Origin: Pseudomonadota bacterium
Lineage (GTDB): Bacteria; Pseudomonadota; Gammaproteobacteria; Xanthomonadales; Rhodanobacteraceae
Direction: 5' to 3'
DNA: 64,000 nt
NCBI GenBank assembly: GCA_021794575.1
Contig: JAJYQO010000025.1
Span: 1-64,000 of the forward strand
In this document: in pieces, positions 36,424 through 43,725 of the stretch
Numbering within the stretch: the stretch's first letter is position 1
Layout: every line of letters starts with the position of its first letter
Translations under genes and position numbers: made by a program
The notes under the pieces: model-generated
Databases searched by the model: none
Told to the model about the DNA's origin: nothing
Seen by the model: the letters and a program-made list of their open reading frames with translations, nothing else

Positions 36424-37056
36424 TCAGGCGTTGCGCTTGATCCAGCGCAGCATCGGCACCCAGTCCTGCTGGTGGTTGCGCACCTGTTCGGAATTGAAGT
36501 CGAACAGGCTCTTGCCCAGTCCCGCCAGCAGCGCATAGGCCTGACTGTCGCGCAGCTCGCCCACCAGCGGAAACGCGAAGCCGCGCAGCGCCTCCAGCGC
36601 CTGCTGGCTGGCGTGGGTCCAGGGCTTGAGCCGGTTGCCGACCAGGCCTACGGCCAGCTTGCCGCGCTTGATGCGCGGCTGCTGCGCCAGCTCCTCGAGG
36701 AACGCCGCGCTGGCGTCCAGGTCGATCGGCGAGGGCAGCAGCGGCAGCAGCGCCACGGCGGCCGTGTCCAGCCATGGTTCGAGCTGCGCCGCGGTCGCCC
36801 CGGCCGGGGTGTCGATCAGCAGGCGCTCGGTGTCCTCGGGCACCTGCGTCAGCGCATTGCGGCGCGTGCCGTCGATGCCCAGCACGCCGGGTACGCCCTC
36901 GGGCCGGCGCGCGCACCAGCGCAGGCTGGAGCCCTGCGGATCGGCGTCGATCAGCGCCGTGCGCTTGCCGCCTTGCGCGTAGGCCGCGGCGAGATTGGTC
37001 ACCAGCGTGGTCTTGCCCACGCCCCCCTTGCGATTGACCACCAGGATCCTGCGCAT
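36424..37056 (-). CDS. ParA-family ATPase without a ParB partner
   Basis: 210 aa. The deviant Walker A motif is [17 protein letters not shown], with [13 protein letters not shown] and [14 protein letters not shown] as the A' and B motifs. Such ATPases position DNA, chemoreceptors or other cargo on the nucleoid. No parB or parS-like gene is adjacent. Composition and codon use match the chromosome rather than the island that begins just upstream, so I regard it as resident. Its promoter region abuts the left edge of the restriction-modification island. Confidence 0.88.
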   Translation of the reverse strand: MRRILVVNRKGGVGKTTLVTNLAAAYAQGGKRTALIDADPQGSSLRWCARRPEGVPGVLGIDGTRRNALTQVPEDTERLLIDTPAGATAAQLEPWLDTAAVALLPLLPSPIDLDASAAFLEELAQQPRIKRGKLAVGLVGNRLKPWTHASQQALEALRGFAFPLVGELRDSQAYALLAGLGKSLFDFNSEQVRNHQQDWVPMLRWIKRNA

Positions 37057-37351
37057 GGCGCCTCCACGGCTCGCGGCGCCCGCGCGCCGCCCGCGGCAAG
37101 CCTAGCAAGCGCGCGTGAAGGGGGCATGGTGCCGCGCGGCAGGGGGATGATTTTGCCTTCGCCCACCCGGGTTGAATTCGAGGCAGACTACCATTGTCAA
37201 CGCGCGGGGCAGCGCACATTGGCAGCACAACGACTCGAACCCACCAAACTCAACAAAACGCGGTGCGGTTCAGCTTGAACACCCGCACTCACCTCACCTT
37301 GCGGCCCGAGCTTCAAGGTGAAGGATTTCCTTGTGCCGATGAGAACCAGCA
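37057..37351. other. Non-coding left flank of the island
   Basis: The 295-nt gap separates divergent parA and the HNH gene. GC content drops visibly along it. I find no gene, tRNA, transposase end or obvious attachment repeat. A purine run, GATGAGAACCAGCA, precedes the HNH start codon. Confidence 0.5.
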
Positions 37352-38344
37352 ATGCAAACGACGCTCACCAAGCCTGAACTGCTCCGGCGTCTGCTCGACG
37401 CAGCGACGGCCGGGGGCTATCAGACCATCATCACAGCGCGGCAGCACCCTTTCGGCCTGCGCATCTTCAAACCAGAAGAGACCGAGGCGCTCAAGGTGCG
37501 CGCCTATATCTGGAACTGCACCCACGGCGGCAACAACCGCGCGGCCGACGAGTATCGGGTGCAACTCACAGGCGTAGTCCCTCAAATTGCTTCCGGTGAG
37601 CAGACCGTGCTGCTCGGCTGGCATGAGGATTATCAGGTTTTCGTCGCCTTCGACATCACCAAGCACGCCGGGCAGGCCTCGGCTTCGCCCTCAATACAGG
37701 TAAAGGAGAACATCCTACTTGCGGCACACACGAAGGCCTTTTCCGCCTACGAGCGCGCAAACGGGGAGATTGCCGTCGCCTTTCGGCCGGAGTTCTTCCC
37801 GGAGTACGTCAAGCAGGCGCCCCTGCTGCACGACCAGCGCGGCGCCATCGGCCCCTACCTTGAGGCCCTCAACGACGTGGCCCAACTGACGGAGAGTGAT
37901 GTCGCCGCCATAACCAAGCCAGAGCGCCGCGAGGTGCTCGCGACCATACGCAAGAAGGTTAGAGAGCAGGACTTCCGCGCGCGCGTGCTCAGGGCTTACG
38001 GGGATCAGTGCGCCATGTGCGGCGTGCAACTGCGCCTCATTGAGGCAGCACACATCCTGCCTGTCGCCGAACCCACCAGCACCGACGAGACAGCGAATGG
38101 CATTGCACTTTGCAGCCTGCACCATGACGCCTACGACCGAAACCTGATTTCTTTCAGCGACAGCTACCGCATCGAGACGAGCGGGGCCTCCGAGCAGTTG
38201 CTCCGCGCCGACAAGCTGCTCGGCGGGCTCGCTGCCTTCAAGGCGGCCCTGCGGCCTGCAATCCTGCTCCCGGCCGACCGGCGCGACCACCCTCGCCCCG
38301 ACTACATCCGGCGCAGCCGCGAGGTCAGGCGCTGGCGAGCGTAG
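37352..38344 (+). CDS. HNH endonuclease, probable restriction enzyme
   Basis: 330 aa. The N-terminal domain has IITARQHPFGLRIFKPEE and VRAYIWNCTHGGNNR, a pattern I associate with restriction-type HNH proteins. The C-terminal HNH nuclease is clear: DQCAMCGVQLRLIEAAHILP, ending NGIALCSLHHDAYDRNLI, with a zinc-type CxxC and the catalytic AAHI histidine. It probably cuts DNA unmodified by the methyltransferase encoded 0.7 kb downstream. Codon use (more AT-ending codons) differs from its neighbours, suggesting horizontal transfer. The start at 37352 is the first ATG. Confidence 0.82.
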   Translation: MQTTLTKPELLRRLLDAATAGGYQTIITARQHPFGLRIFKPEETEALKVRAYIWNCTHGGNNRAADEYRVQLTGVVPQIASGEQTVLLGWHEDYQVFVAFDITKHAGQASASPSIQVKENILLAAHTKAFSAYERANGEIAVAFRPEFFPEYVKQAPLLHDQRGAIGPYLEALNDVAQLTESDVAAITKPERREVLATIRKKVREQDFRARVLRAYGDQCAMCGVQLRLIEAAHILPVAEPTSTDETANGIALCSLHHDAYDRNLISFSDSYRIETSGASEQLLRADKLLGGLAAFKAALRPAILLPADRRDHPRPDYIRRSREVRRWRA

Positions 38345-38421
38345 CCAGCCGGCTGGCACCGAGCTTCGTTTACCGGATTCCTGGTTTACGTAAAACGGGG
38401 TACAGTCACCGAAAAATCGGT
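38344..38421. promoter_or_regulatory. Palindrome cluster before the ParC-like gene
   Basis: Three palindromes precede the start codon at 38434: GCCAGCCGGCTGGC (38344-38357), TTTACGTAAA (38385-38394) and ACCGA-AAAA-TCGGT (38408-38421). The second and third lie where a promoter would be and could be operators for an autoregulator. The first directly follows the HNH stop and may act as a terminator stem. Confidence 0.45.
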
Positions 38422-38433
38422 CGCCGGGGGAAC

Positions 38434-38763
38434 ATGGATCACCAACTCATCAAGGAGAAGACGCTTAAGGAGCTTGTCGCGGCTGGCGCTGTGCGGAGCG
38501 CCGCCGTCGTGGCTCAGGGACCCGGATTCGCCTTGCTCGTACGCTACGGCGCGGCCGAGAGATCGCTCGCCAACAAGCAGGGGGAGCCCCGGCTCTTTGC
38601 ATCCTTGGATACCGTCGTTCCACTCCTCAAGAAGCTAGGTCTCTCGAAGTTCGAGGTTGACGCCACCGAGCACGAGCCCGGCCGCTTGCGCAAGGCGCGG
38701 CCTGATCGTGCGGAGGCGCTAAAGCGCACCCGCACACTACCTCACCAACCCTCACTAATTTGA
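38434..38763 (+). CDS. ParC-like plasmid partition-associated protein
   Basis: 109 aa. The text LKELVAAGAVRSAAVVAQGPGFALLVRYG, then FASLDTVVPLLKKLGLSKFEVDAT and RKARPDRAEALKRT, matches the pattern I remember for small 'ParC family partition-associated' proteins of broad-host-range plasmids. No helix-turn-helix is obvious. Its presence between an endonuclease and a methyltransferase suggests the island came from a plasmid or integrative element. A regulatory role in the restriction-modification unit is an alternative. A G-rich ribosome site (GGGGGAAC) precedes the ATG. Confidence 0.6.
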   Translation: MDHQLIKEKTLKELVAAGAVRSAAVVAQGPGFALLVRYGAAERSLANKQGEPRLFASLDTVVPLLKKLGLSKFEVDATEHEPGRLRKARPDRAEALKRTRTLPHQPSLI

Positions 38764-38776
38764 GGCCGCGCGGGTA

Positions 38777-39061
38777 ATGGCAACAAGCAGACAAGAGAGC
38801 ACGCCCCCCTTCGGCAGCGAGTTCTCCCCCTCACAGGTAGATCTCCCCCACCTGCTGGAAATCGTCGAGGCCAGCCAAGGCGACCCGCGCGTCTTGGAAA
38901 AGGACATCCTCGCCGCTTACTTCACCAAGCACGGACGCGGAGAAGGGGACGGGGCCGAGTACAACCGGGGCAAGCTCGCTAACAACTGCAAGCTAGCCTT
39001 CACCCGCGAAGCGCATCACGCAATGACACTGAAAAAACTAGCCATGGAGAGCGCATCGTGA
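38777..39061 (+). CDS. Small unknown protein coupled to the methyltransferase
   Basis: 94 aa. The centre reads QVDLPHLLEIVEASQGDPRV and the second half YFTKHGRGEGDGAEYNRGKLANNCKLAF. The YNRxKLANNxKL motif reminds me of N-terminal regions of some restriction-associated proteins, but I cannot name the family. The stop overlaps the GTG start of the methyltransferase (GTGA), so the two are translated together. It may be a truncated subunit or a dedicated regulator. Confidence 0.6.
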   Translation: MATSRQESTPPFGSEFSPSQVDLPHLLEIVEASQGDPRVLEKDILAAYFTKHGRGEGDGAEYNRGKLANNCKLAFTREAHHAMTLKKLAMESAS

Positions 39062-40194
39062 GCAGTCTGTTCTACAGAACCAAATACGGGAAGATTTATC
39101 TTGGGAACTCCATCGATACCCTCGCGGCGACCAAGCCGGGGACGGTGGACCTCATCATGACGAGCCCGCCCTTCGGGCTGGTGCGCAAGAAGGAATACGG
39201 CAACGTCGAGGCCGGCGCCTATCTTGATTGGTTCAAGCCCTTCGCCCAACAGTTCAAGCGTGTCCTTAAGGACAGCGGGAGCCTTGTCATCGACATCGGC
39301 GGGGCTTGGATTCCCGGCCAGCCGACGCGCAGCCTGTATCACTTCAAGCTGCTCATCATGCTGTGCGAAGAGTTCGGCTTCCACCTTGCGCAAGAATTTT
39401 ATTGGTGGAGCCCCTCGAAGCTGCCGACTCCGGCCGAGTGGGTCACTGTGCGGCGCATCCGAGTGAAGGACGCCATAAATACCGTTTGGTGGCTCTCTAA
39501 GACCCCTTGGCCTCGGGCCAGCAATCGCCGCGTGCTGCAGCCCTACAGCCCCAGCATGAAGGAGCTTCTCGCCAAGGGATACAAGGCAAAGAAGCGGCCG
39601 TCGGGGCATGACATCAGCGAGAAGTTCGCCATCGACAACGGGGCAGCCATCCCGCCGAACCTCATCGCCCTGCCAAACACCGAGAGCAACAGCCATTATC
39701 ATCGCTACTGCCAAGAGCACGGGCTCAAGGCCCATCCGGCCCGCTACCCGGCCGAGCTTCCCGAATACTTCATCCGCATGTGCACCGATGAGGGGGACAC
39801 AGTCTTTGACCCCTTCGGGGGGAGCTGTGTCACGGGCGAGGTTGCCGAGCGCCTAAAGCGCAAGTGGATCTGCGCTGAACTCAGCGAGGCCTACCTGCGT
39901 AGTGCTCTCGGCCGCTTCGCGCCGGAAGCTCAGCAGGCACGGCCACCCATCGCCGCCAAGGTGGAGGATGAATCCAACTACTACCGCTTGCCCCGGCCGG
40001 GCATCCTGTGGAACGGCAGCCACGGTACAGCATTGCCGGCAGACGGCGGGCGCGCGCGCACGAGTACGCAACCCAAGAAAGTGACAACCAAGGACAAAAC
40101 GCGCCCGACGACTCATAGCGCCTCAAATGAAATGGAAACCTACCCGCTCGCGGCAGCCGCCCACCACAGCGCTCAGGGTGAACTATGGAACTGA
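39058..40194 (+). CDS. DNA methyltransferase, beta class (probable N4-cytosine)
   Basis: 378 aa from GTG 39058. The catalytic motif IV comes first (LIMTSPPFG, about residues 32-40) and the SAM-binding motif I is later (VFDPFGGSCVTGEVAE, about 248), the beta-class order. The SPPF form favours N4-cytosine modification, as in M.PvuII. The middle region holds the target-recognition part (RRIRVKDAINTVWWL). The last 80 residues or so are a polar, repeat-poor tail (TTKDKTRPTTHSASNE) with no counterpart I know. It should protect DNA from the HNH enzyme upstream. Confidence 0.88.
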   Translation: MSSLFYRTKYGKIYLGNSIDTLAATKPGTVDLIMTSPPFGLVRKKEYGNVEAGAYLDWFKPFAQQFKRVLKDSGSLVIDIGGAWIPGQPTRSLYHFKLLIMLCEEFGFHLAQEFYWWSPSKLPTPAEWVTVRRIRVKDAINTVWWLSKTPWPRASNRRVLQPYSPSMKELLAKGYKAKKRPSGHDISEKFAIDNGAAIPPNLIALPNTESNSHYHRYCQEHGLKAHPARYPAELPEYFIRMCTDEGDTVFDPFGGSCVTGEVAERLKRKWICAELSEAYLRSALGRFAPEAQQARPPIAAKVEDESNYYRLPRPGILWNGSHGTALPADGGRARTSTQPKKVTTKDKTRPTTHSASNEMETYPLAAAAHHSAQGELWN

Positions 40195-40302
40195 TATGTC
40201 GGCGTGTCAGTGCATGTCTGAGATTGCGCTACTTACGCTTCTAGCGGCAATCGGCATTTCAGCCGAATCAAGACGTCGCGCAAAGAAAATGCTGAACAAC
40301 CG

Positions 40303-42561
40303 CTACCGCCCGCCCGCCGCGTCCTTGCACGTCCCGCGCCCCGCCACGTGGCGCTCGAAGTAATCGGCGATGAGGTGGAACACGTGCTTGCGCTGCGCCG
40401 GCGAGGACAGACCGTGCTTGGCGCCGGGGTAGAGCATCAGGCGGAACTGCGTGCCCTGCTGCTGCAGCGCGTTGATCAGCTCGATCGAGTTCTGCAGCAG
40501 CACGTTGTCGTCGGCCATGCCGTGCACCAGCAGCAGCTTGTGGCTGGGCAGGTTCTTGATCCAGGGGAACACGCTGCTGAGCTTGTAACCCTCGGGATTT
40601 TCCTTGGGCGTGCCGAGGTAGCGCTCGGTGTAGGCGGTGTCGTAGAGCTTCCAGTTGGTCACCGGCGCCACCGCCACGCCGCCGGCGAGCTGCGCGGCGT
40701 CGTGGCTGAGCAGCATCACCGTCATGTAGCCGCCGTAGCTCCAGCCGAAGGCGCCGATGCGCGTCGGGTCCACCCAGGGCTGTCGGCGCAGCCAGTCGAT
40801 GCCGGTTTCCTGATCCTGCACCTCGACCTTGCCGAACTGGTGGTAGATGGGATCGACGAAGGCGCGCCCGCGCCGCGCCATGCCGCGGTTGTCCAGGGTG
40901 AACACCACGAAGCCGTGCTGCGCCATGTATTCGTTGAACAGGTCGGGCCAGGCGTCGGTGACCATCTGCGCGCGTGGGCCGCCGTAGTAGGTGTCGAACA
41001 CCGGGTAGCGCTTGCGCGGGTCGAAGCCCAGCGGCTTGTACAGGCGGTAGTAAAGCGTCTGCCCGTCGGCGGCCTGCAGTGTGCCGAACTCGGGCTCGAT
41101 GTGGTCCTGCAGGTAAGGCCAGTAGGGGTGCTGCGCATCGAGCCGGTTTTCCTCGATCCAGGCTAGGCGCGCGCCGTCGCTGGCGTGCACGCTGACCTGC
41201 GGCGGCTGCGCCGGGCTGCTGAAGGTGTCCACGTAGAACTGGCCGTCGGGCGCGAACACCGCCGTGTGCGTGCCGGCGCGATGACTGATGCGGATGGGAG
41301 CGTCGGCGGTGCTGCCGTCGAGCTGCAGCGCGTAGATCTGCCGGTCGGGCACGAAGTCGCGGTTGGAGGCCACGTACACCAGGCCCCGTTTCGCGTCCAC
41401 GCCCAGCAGTCCGTCGATGTGCCAGGCGCCGCTACTGATCGGATGCAGCAGGCGGCCGTCGGCGGCATACAGGTACAGCATGTGCCAGCCGCTGCGCTGC
41501 GAGCCCCAGATGAACTCGCGGCCGTCGTGGATGAAGCGCAGGTCGTTGTTCACGTCCACCCAATACGGCGAGGTCTCGGTGATCAGGGTGTTCTGCTTGA
41601 GCGTGGCGGCATCGATGCGGATCAGCTCCAGCTTTTTCTGGTCGCGCGCCAGCCACTGGTAGGTGAGCGCCTTGCCGTCGGGCAGCCAGTTCACGCGCGC
41701 CAGATAGCCGTCCTGCGCGGGCGTGTCGATGAAGCGCGGCGCGCCGCCCTCGGGACTGATCAGCCCCAGTTGCCAGATCACGTTGCTGTCGCCCGCGAAC
41801 GGGTAGCGCTGCTTCACCACCCGGGTGTGGTCGGCGTAGATGTCGAAGCGCTCGGCCTCGGGCACCGGCGCGTCGTTGTAGCGCTCGAAGGCGATGGCGG
41901 AGTCGTCCGGCGCCCACCAGTAGCCGGTGTGGCGGTCCAGTTCCTCCTGTGCCACGAATTCGGCCTCGCCATCGTGGATGGTGCCGTCGTCGTTGGTCAG
42001 CTCGCGCAGCTTGCCGGTCTTGAGGTCGTACACCCACAGGTTCTGGTCGCGGATGAAGGACACGTAGCGGCCCTTGGGCGAGATCTTCGGATCCAGCGCG
42101 AAGCCGGCGCCGATGGGCAGCTGCTCGATGGCCTGCTGCGCCGGCACGCCGAGGCGGTACAGGTACAGCTTGCCGTTCAGCGGAAACAGGATGGCCTTGC
42201 CGTCCGGCGCCCAGTGGTAGTCGAGGATGCCGCTGTACATGGCGGTGCGCTCGCGCTCGCGGCGCTCGCGCTCGGCGGCATCGAGGTGCTCGCCGTGCGG
42301 CTCGAGCTGCTGCGCCGCCACCAGCAGCCTGATCTGGCCGTCCTTGCGGTCGTACTCCCACAGGTCCATGCGGTACTGATCGTCGCTGCTGCCGCGCAGG
42401 AAGGTGACGCGCGAGCCGTCCGGGGCGATCTTCAGTCCCATCACGGTGGGGCCGGACAGGGACGGACTGTCGTAGATGCGGTCGATGCTGAGTTTTTCGG
42501 CCATGGCGGGGGCAGCGACGCCGATCAGCGCGGCCAGAAGCAGGAACTGGTGCAGGCGCAT
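40303..42561 (-). CDS. Dipeptidyl-peptidase IV family serine peptidase (S9B)
   Basis: The start at ATG 42561 (MRLHQFLLLAALIG) with a signal peptide ending APAMA gives 752 aa, exported. The beta-propeller carries the substrate N-terminus-binding glutamates and the tryptophan motif in FVAQEELDRHTGYWWAPDDS. The alpha/beta-hydrolase domain has the nucleophile in GAFGWSYGGYMTVM (about residue 607), the acid in VHGMADDNV and the His in GAKHGLSS. It removes X-Pro/Ala dipeptides from peptides in the periplasm and would supply substrate to the peptide transporters. Confidence 0.94.
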   Translation of the reverse strand: MRLHQFLLLAALIGVAAPAMAEKLSIDRIYDSPSLSGPTVMGLKIAPDGSRVTFLRGSSDDQYRMDLWEYDRKDGQIRLLVAAQQLEPHGEHLDAAERERRERERTAMYSGILDYHWAPDGKAILFPLNGKLYLYRLGVPAQQAIEQLPIGAGFALDPKISPKGRYVSFIRDQNLWVYDLKTGKLRELTNDDGTIHDGEAEFVAQEELDRHTGYWWAPDDSAIAFERYNDAPVPEAERFDIYADHTRVVKQRYPFAGDSNVIWQLGLISPEGGAPRFIDTPAQDGYLARVNWLPDGKALTYQWLARDQKKLELIRIDAATLKQNTLITETSPYWVDVNNDLRFIHDGREFIWGSQRSGWHMLYLYAADGRLLHPISSGAWHIDGLLGVDAKRGLVYVASNRDFVPDRQIYALQLDGSTADAPIRISHRAGTHTAVFAPDGQFYVDTFSSPAQPPQVSVHASDGARLAWIEENRLDAQHPYWPYLQDHIEPEFGTLQAADGQTLYYRLYKPLGFDPRKRYPVFDTYYGGPRAQMVTDAWPDLFNEYMAQHGFVVFTLDNRGMARRGRAFVDPIYHQFGKVEVQDQETGIDWLRRQPWVDPTRIGAFGWSYGGYMTVMLLSHDAAQLAGGVAVAPVTNWKLYDTAYTERYLGTPKENPEGYKLSSVFPWIKNLPSHKLLLVHGMADDNVLLQNSIELINALQQQGTQFRLMLYPGAKHGLSSPAQRKHVFHLIADYFERHVAGRGTCKDAAGGR

Positions 42562-42744
42562 GGGCAACCGCAGGGGAGGGGAAGGGGAGTGCGGATTAAA
42601 CCCGCGCGCCCACCGGCGCGCCAGTCTCAGTGCCGCCTGCGCCGGCCGGAGACGCGCAGCCGGGCCGGCAAGCTGCCCTGCACAGGCTTGCCAGCCCCGG
42701 CACCCGCACCTACCCTGCCGCGGTTGCGTCCCGGATTCCGCCCC

Positions 42745-43719
42745 ATGTCCAAAACCCTGCCGCGCACCCTGCTGCTGGCACTCGCCGTCGCGCTGCTCGC
42801 TGGCTGCTCGCGTCACAAGGCTGAGGTGGCACCGGGCGGCGCCAGCCCGCAGGCTGCCATCGCCGACGACTACCGGCTGCTGCGCGACAACGACCTCGAT
42901 GGCCTGTACCGCCACGCACTGCCGCCGGCCGATTACGCCGCCATGCGCGCGCGCTGGGGCCAGGGCCGCAACCTCGACGCCTACACGCCGGCGCAGCGCG
43001 CCCAGTTCGACAAGATGATGGCCGTGCTCAGCGCACCGGGCGCGCAGCAACTGCTTTGGATGGAGATGAAACCGAAGCTGGCGGCGGCGCGCCAGCAGTA
43101 CCGGCAGCAGTTGCCGGCGATGGTCGGCATGCTGCGCACCATGGCCGATACCGGCGTAACGCGTTCGGCGCGGCTGTCCCCCGACGAAAAGGTGCAGGCG
43201 CTAAAAGCCATCGCCGTACTCAGCGCCTGGGCCCAGAAAACCGACTGGCTCGACCCGGACAAGGTCTACCAGGTACTGGGCGTGGTCACCACCACCGCGC
43301 AGAAGATGAGCTTCCGCACGCTCGACCAGGCGCTGTCGATGCCTTATGGCGAGAGCATGCGCAATATCGGCCAGGCCTGGGCCGGCCTGAAGCAGGCGCT
43401 GGCGGTGTACGGCTTCTCCGTCGATGCGGTGCTGGATTCGGCGCGCATCAAGGTGCTCTCCGACGACGGCAGCGTGGCGGTGGTGCGCACCACCTTCGAC
43501 GTGCTGGGCACGCCGGTCACGCGCGACAACACGCTGATCAAGCAGGACGGCCGCTGGTACGACCGCGCCACGCTGCTGCACTGGCAGCAGGTGCTGGCGC
43601 CGCCGGCGCGCGCGGGATCGGCGCACGGCGCGGCACCGGCCGCCTCGACACGCGGCGCAGCCGGCACGATGGCGGCGCCCGCGCGTGCCGCCACCGCCAC
43701 GACCGCGCGCGCGCGCTGA
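42745..43719 (+). CDS. Uncharacterised lipoprotein
   Basis: 324 aa from ATG 42745 (MSKTLPRTLLLALAVALLAGC). LLAGC is a lipobox with Cys21. The mature part is helical, with DDYRLLRDNDLDGLYRHALP near the start and a C-terminal SnoaL/NTF2-like half (VRTTFDVLGTPVTRDNTLIKQDGRWYD). The final 45 residues are Ala/Arg/Thr-rich. I do not recognise a function. It is divergent from the peptidase gene and only 6 nt before plsB, so probably co-transcribed with it. Confidence 0.8.
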   Translation: MSKTLPRTLLLALAVALLAGCSRHKAEVAPGGASPQAAIADDYRLLRDNDLDGLYRHALPPADYAAMRARWGQGRNLDAYTPAQRAQFDKMMAVLSAPGAQQLLWMEMKPKLAAARQQYRQQLPAMVGMLRTMADTGVTRSARLSPDEKVQALKAIAVLSAWAQKTDWLDPDKVYQVLGVVTTTAQKMSFRTLDQALSMPYGESMRNIGQAWAGLKQALAVYGFSVDAVLDSARIKVLSDDGSVAVVRTTFDVLGTPVTRDNTLIKQDGRWYDRATLLHWQQVLAPPARAGSAHGAAPAASTRGAAGTMAAPARAATATTARAR

Positions 43720-43725
43720 CCCATC

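Noticed and set aside
37231-37246. A tRNA-like T-arm (GGGTTCGAGTC on the minus strand) that could be an attachment site
   Set aside because: No complementary T-stem, anticodon arm or acceptor stem can be built around it.
40127-40363. A 78-aa ORF at the right edge of the island
   Set aside because: It overlaps the methylase end and the peptidase end, with no ribosome site and no family resemblance.
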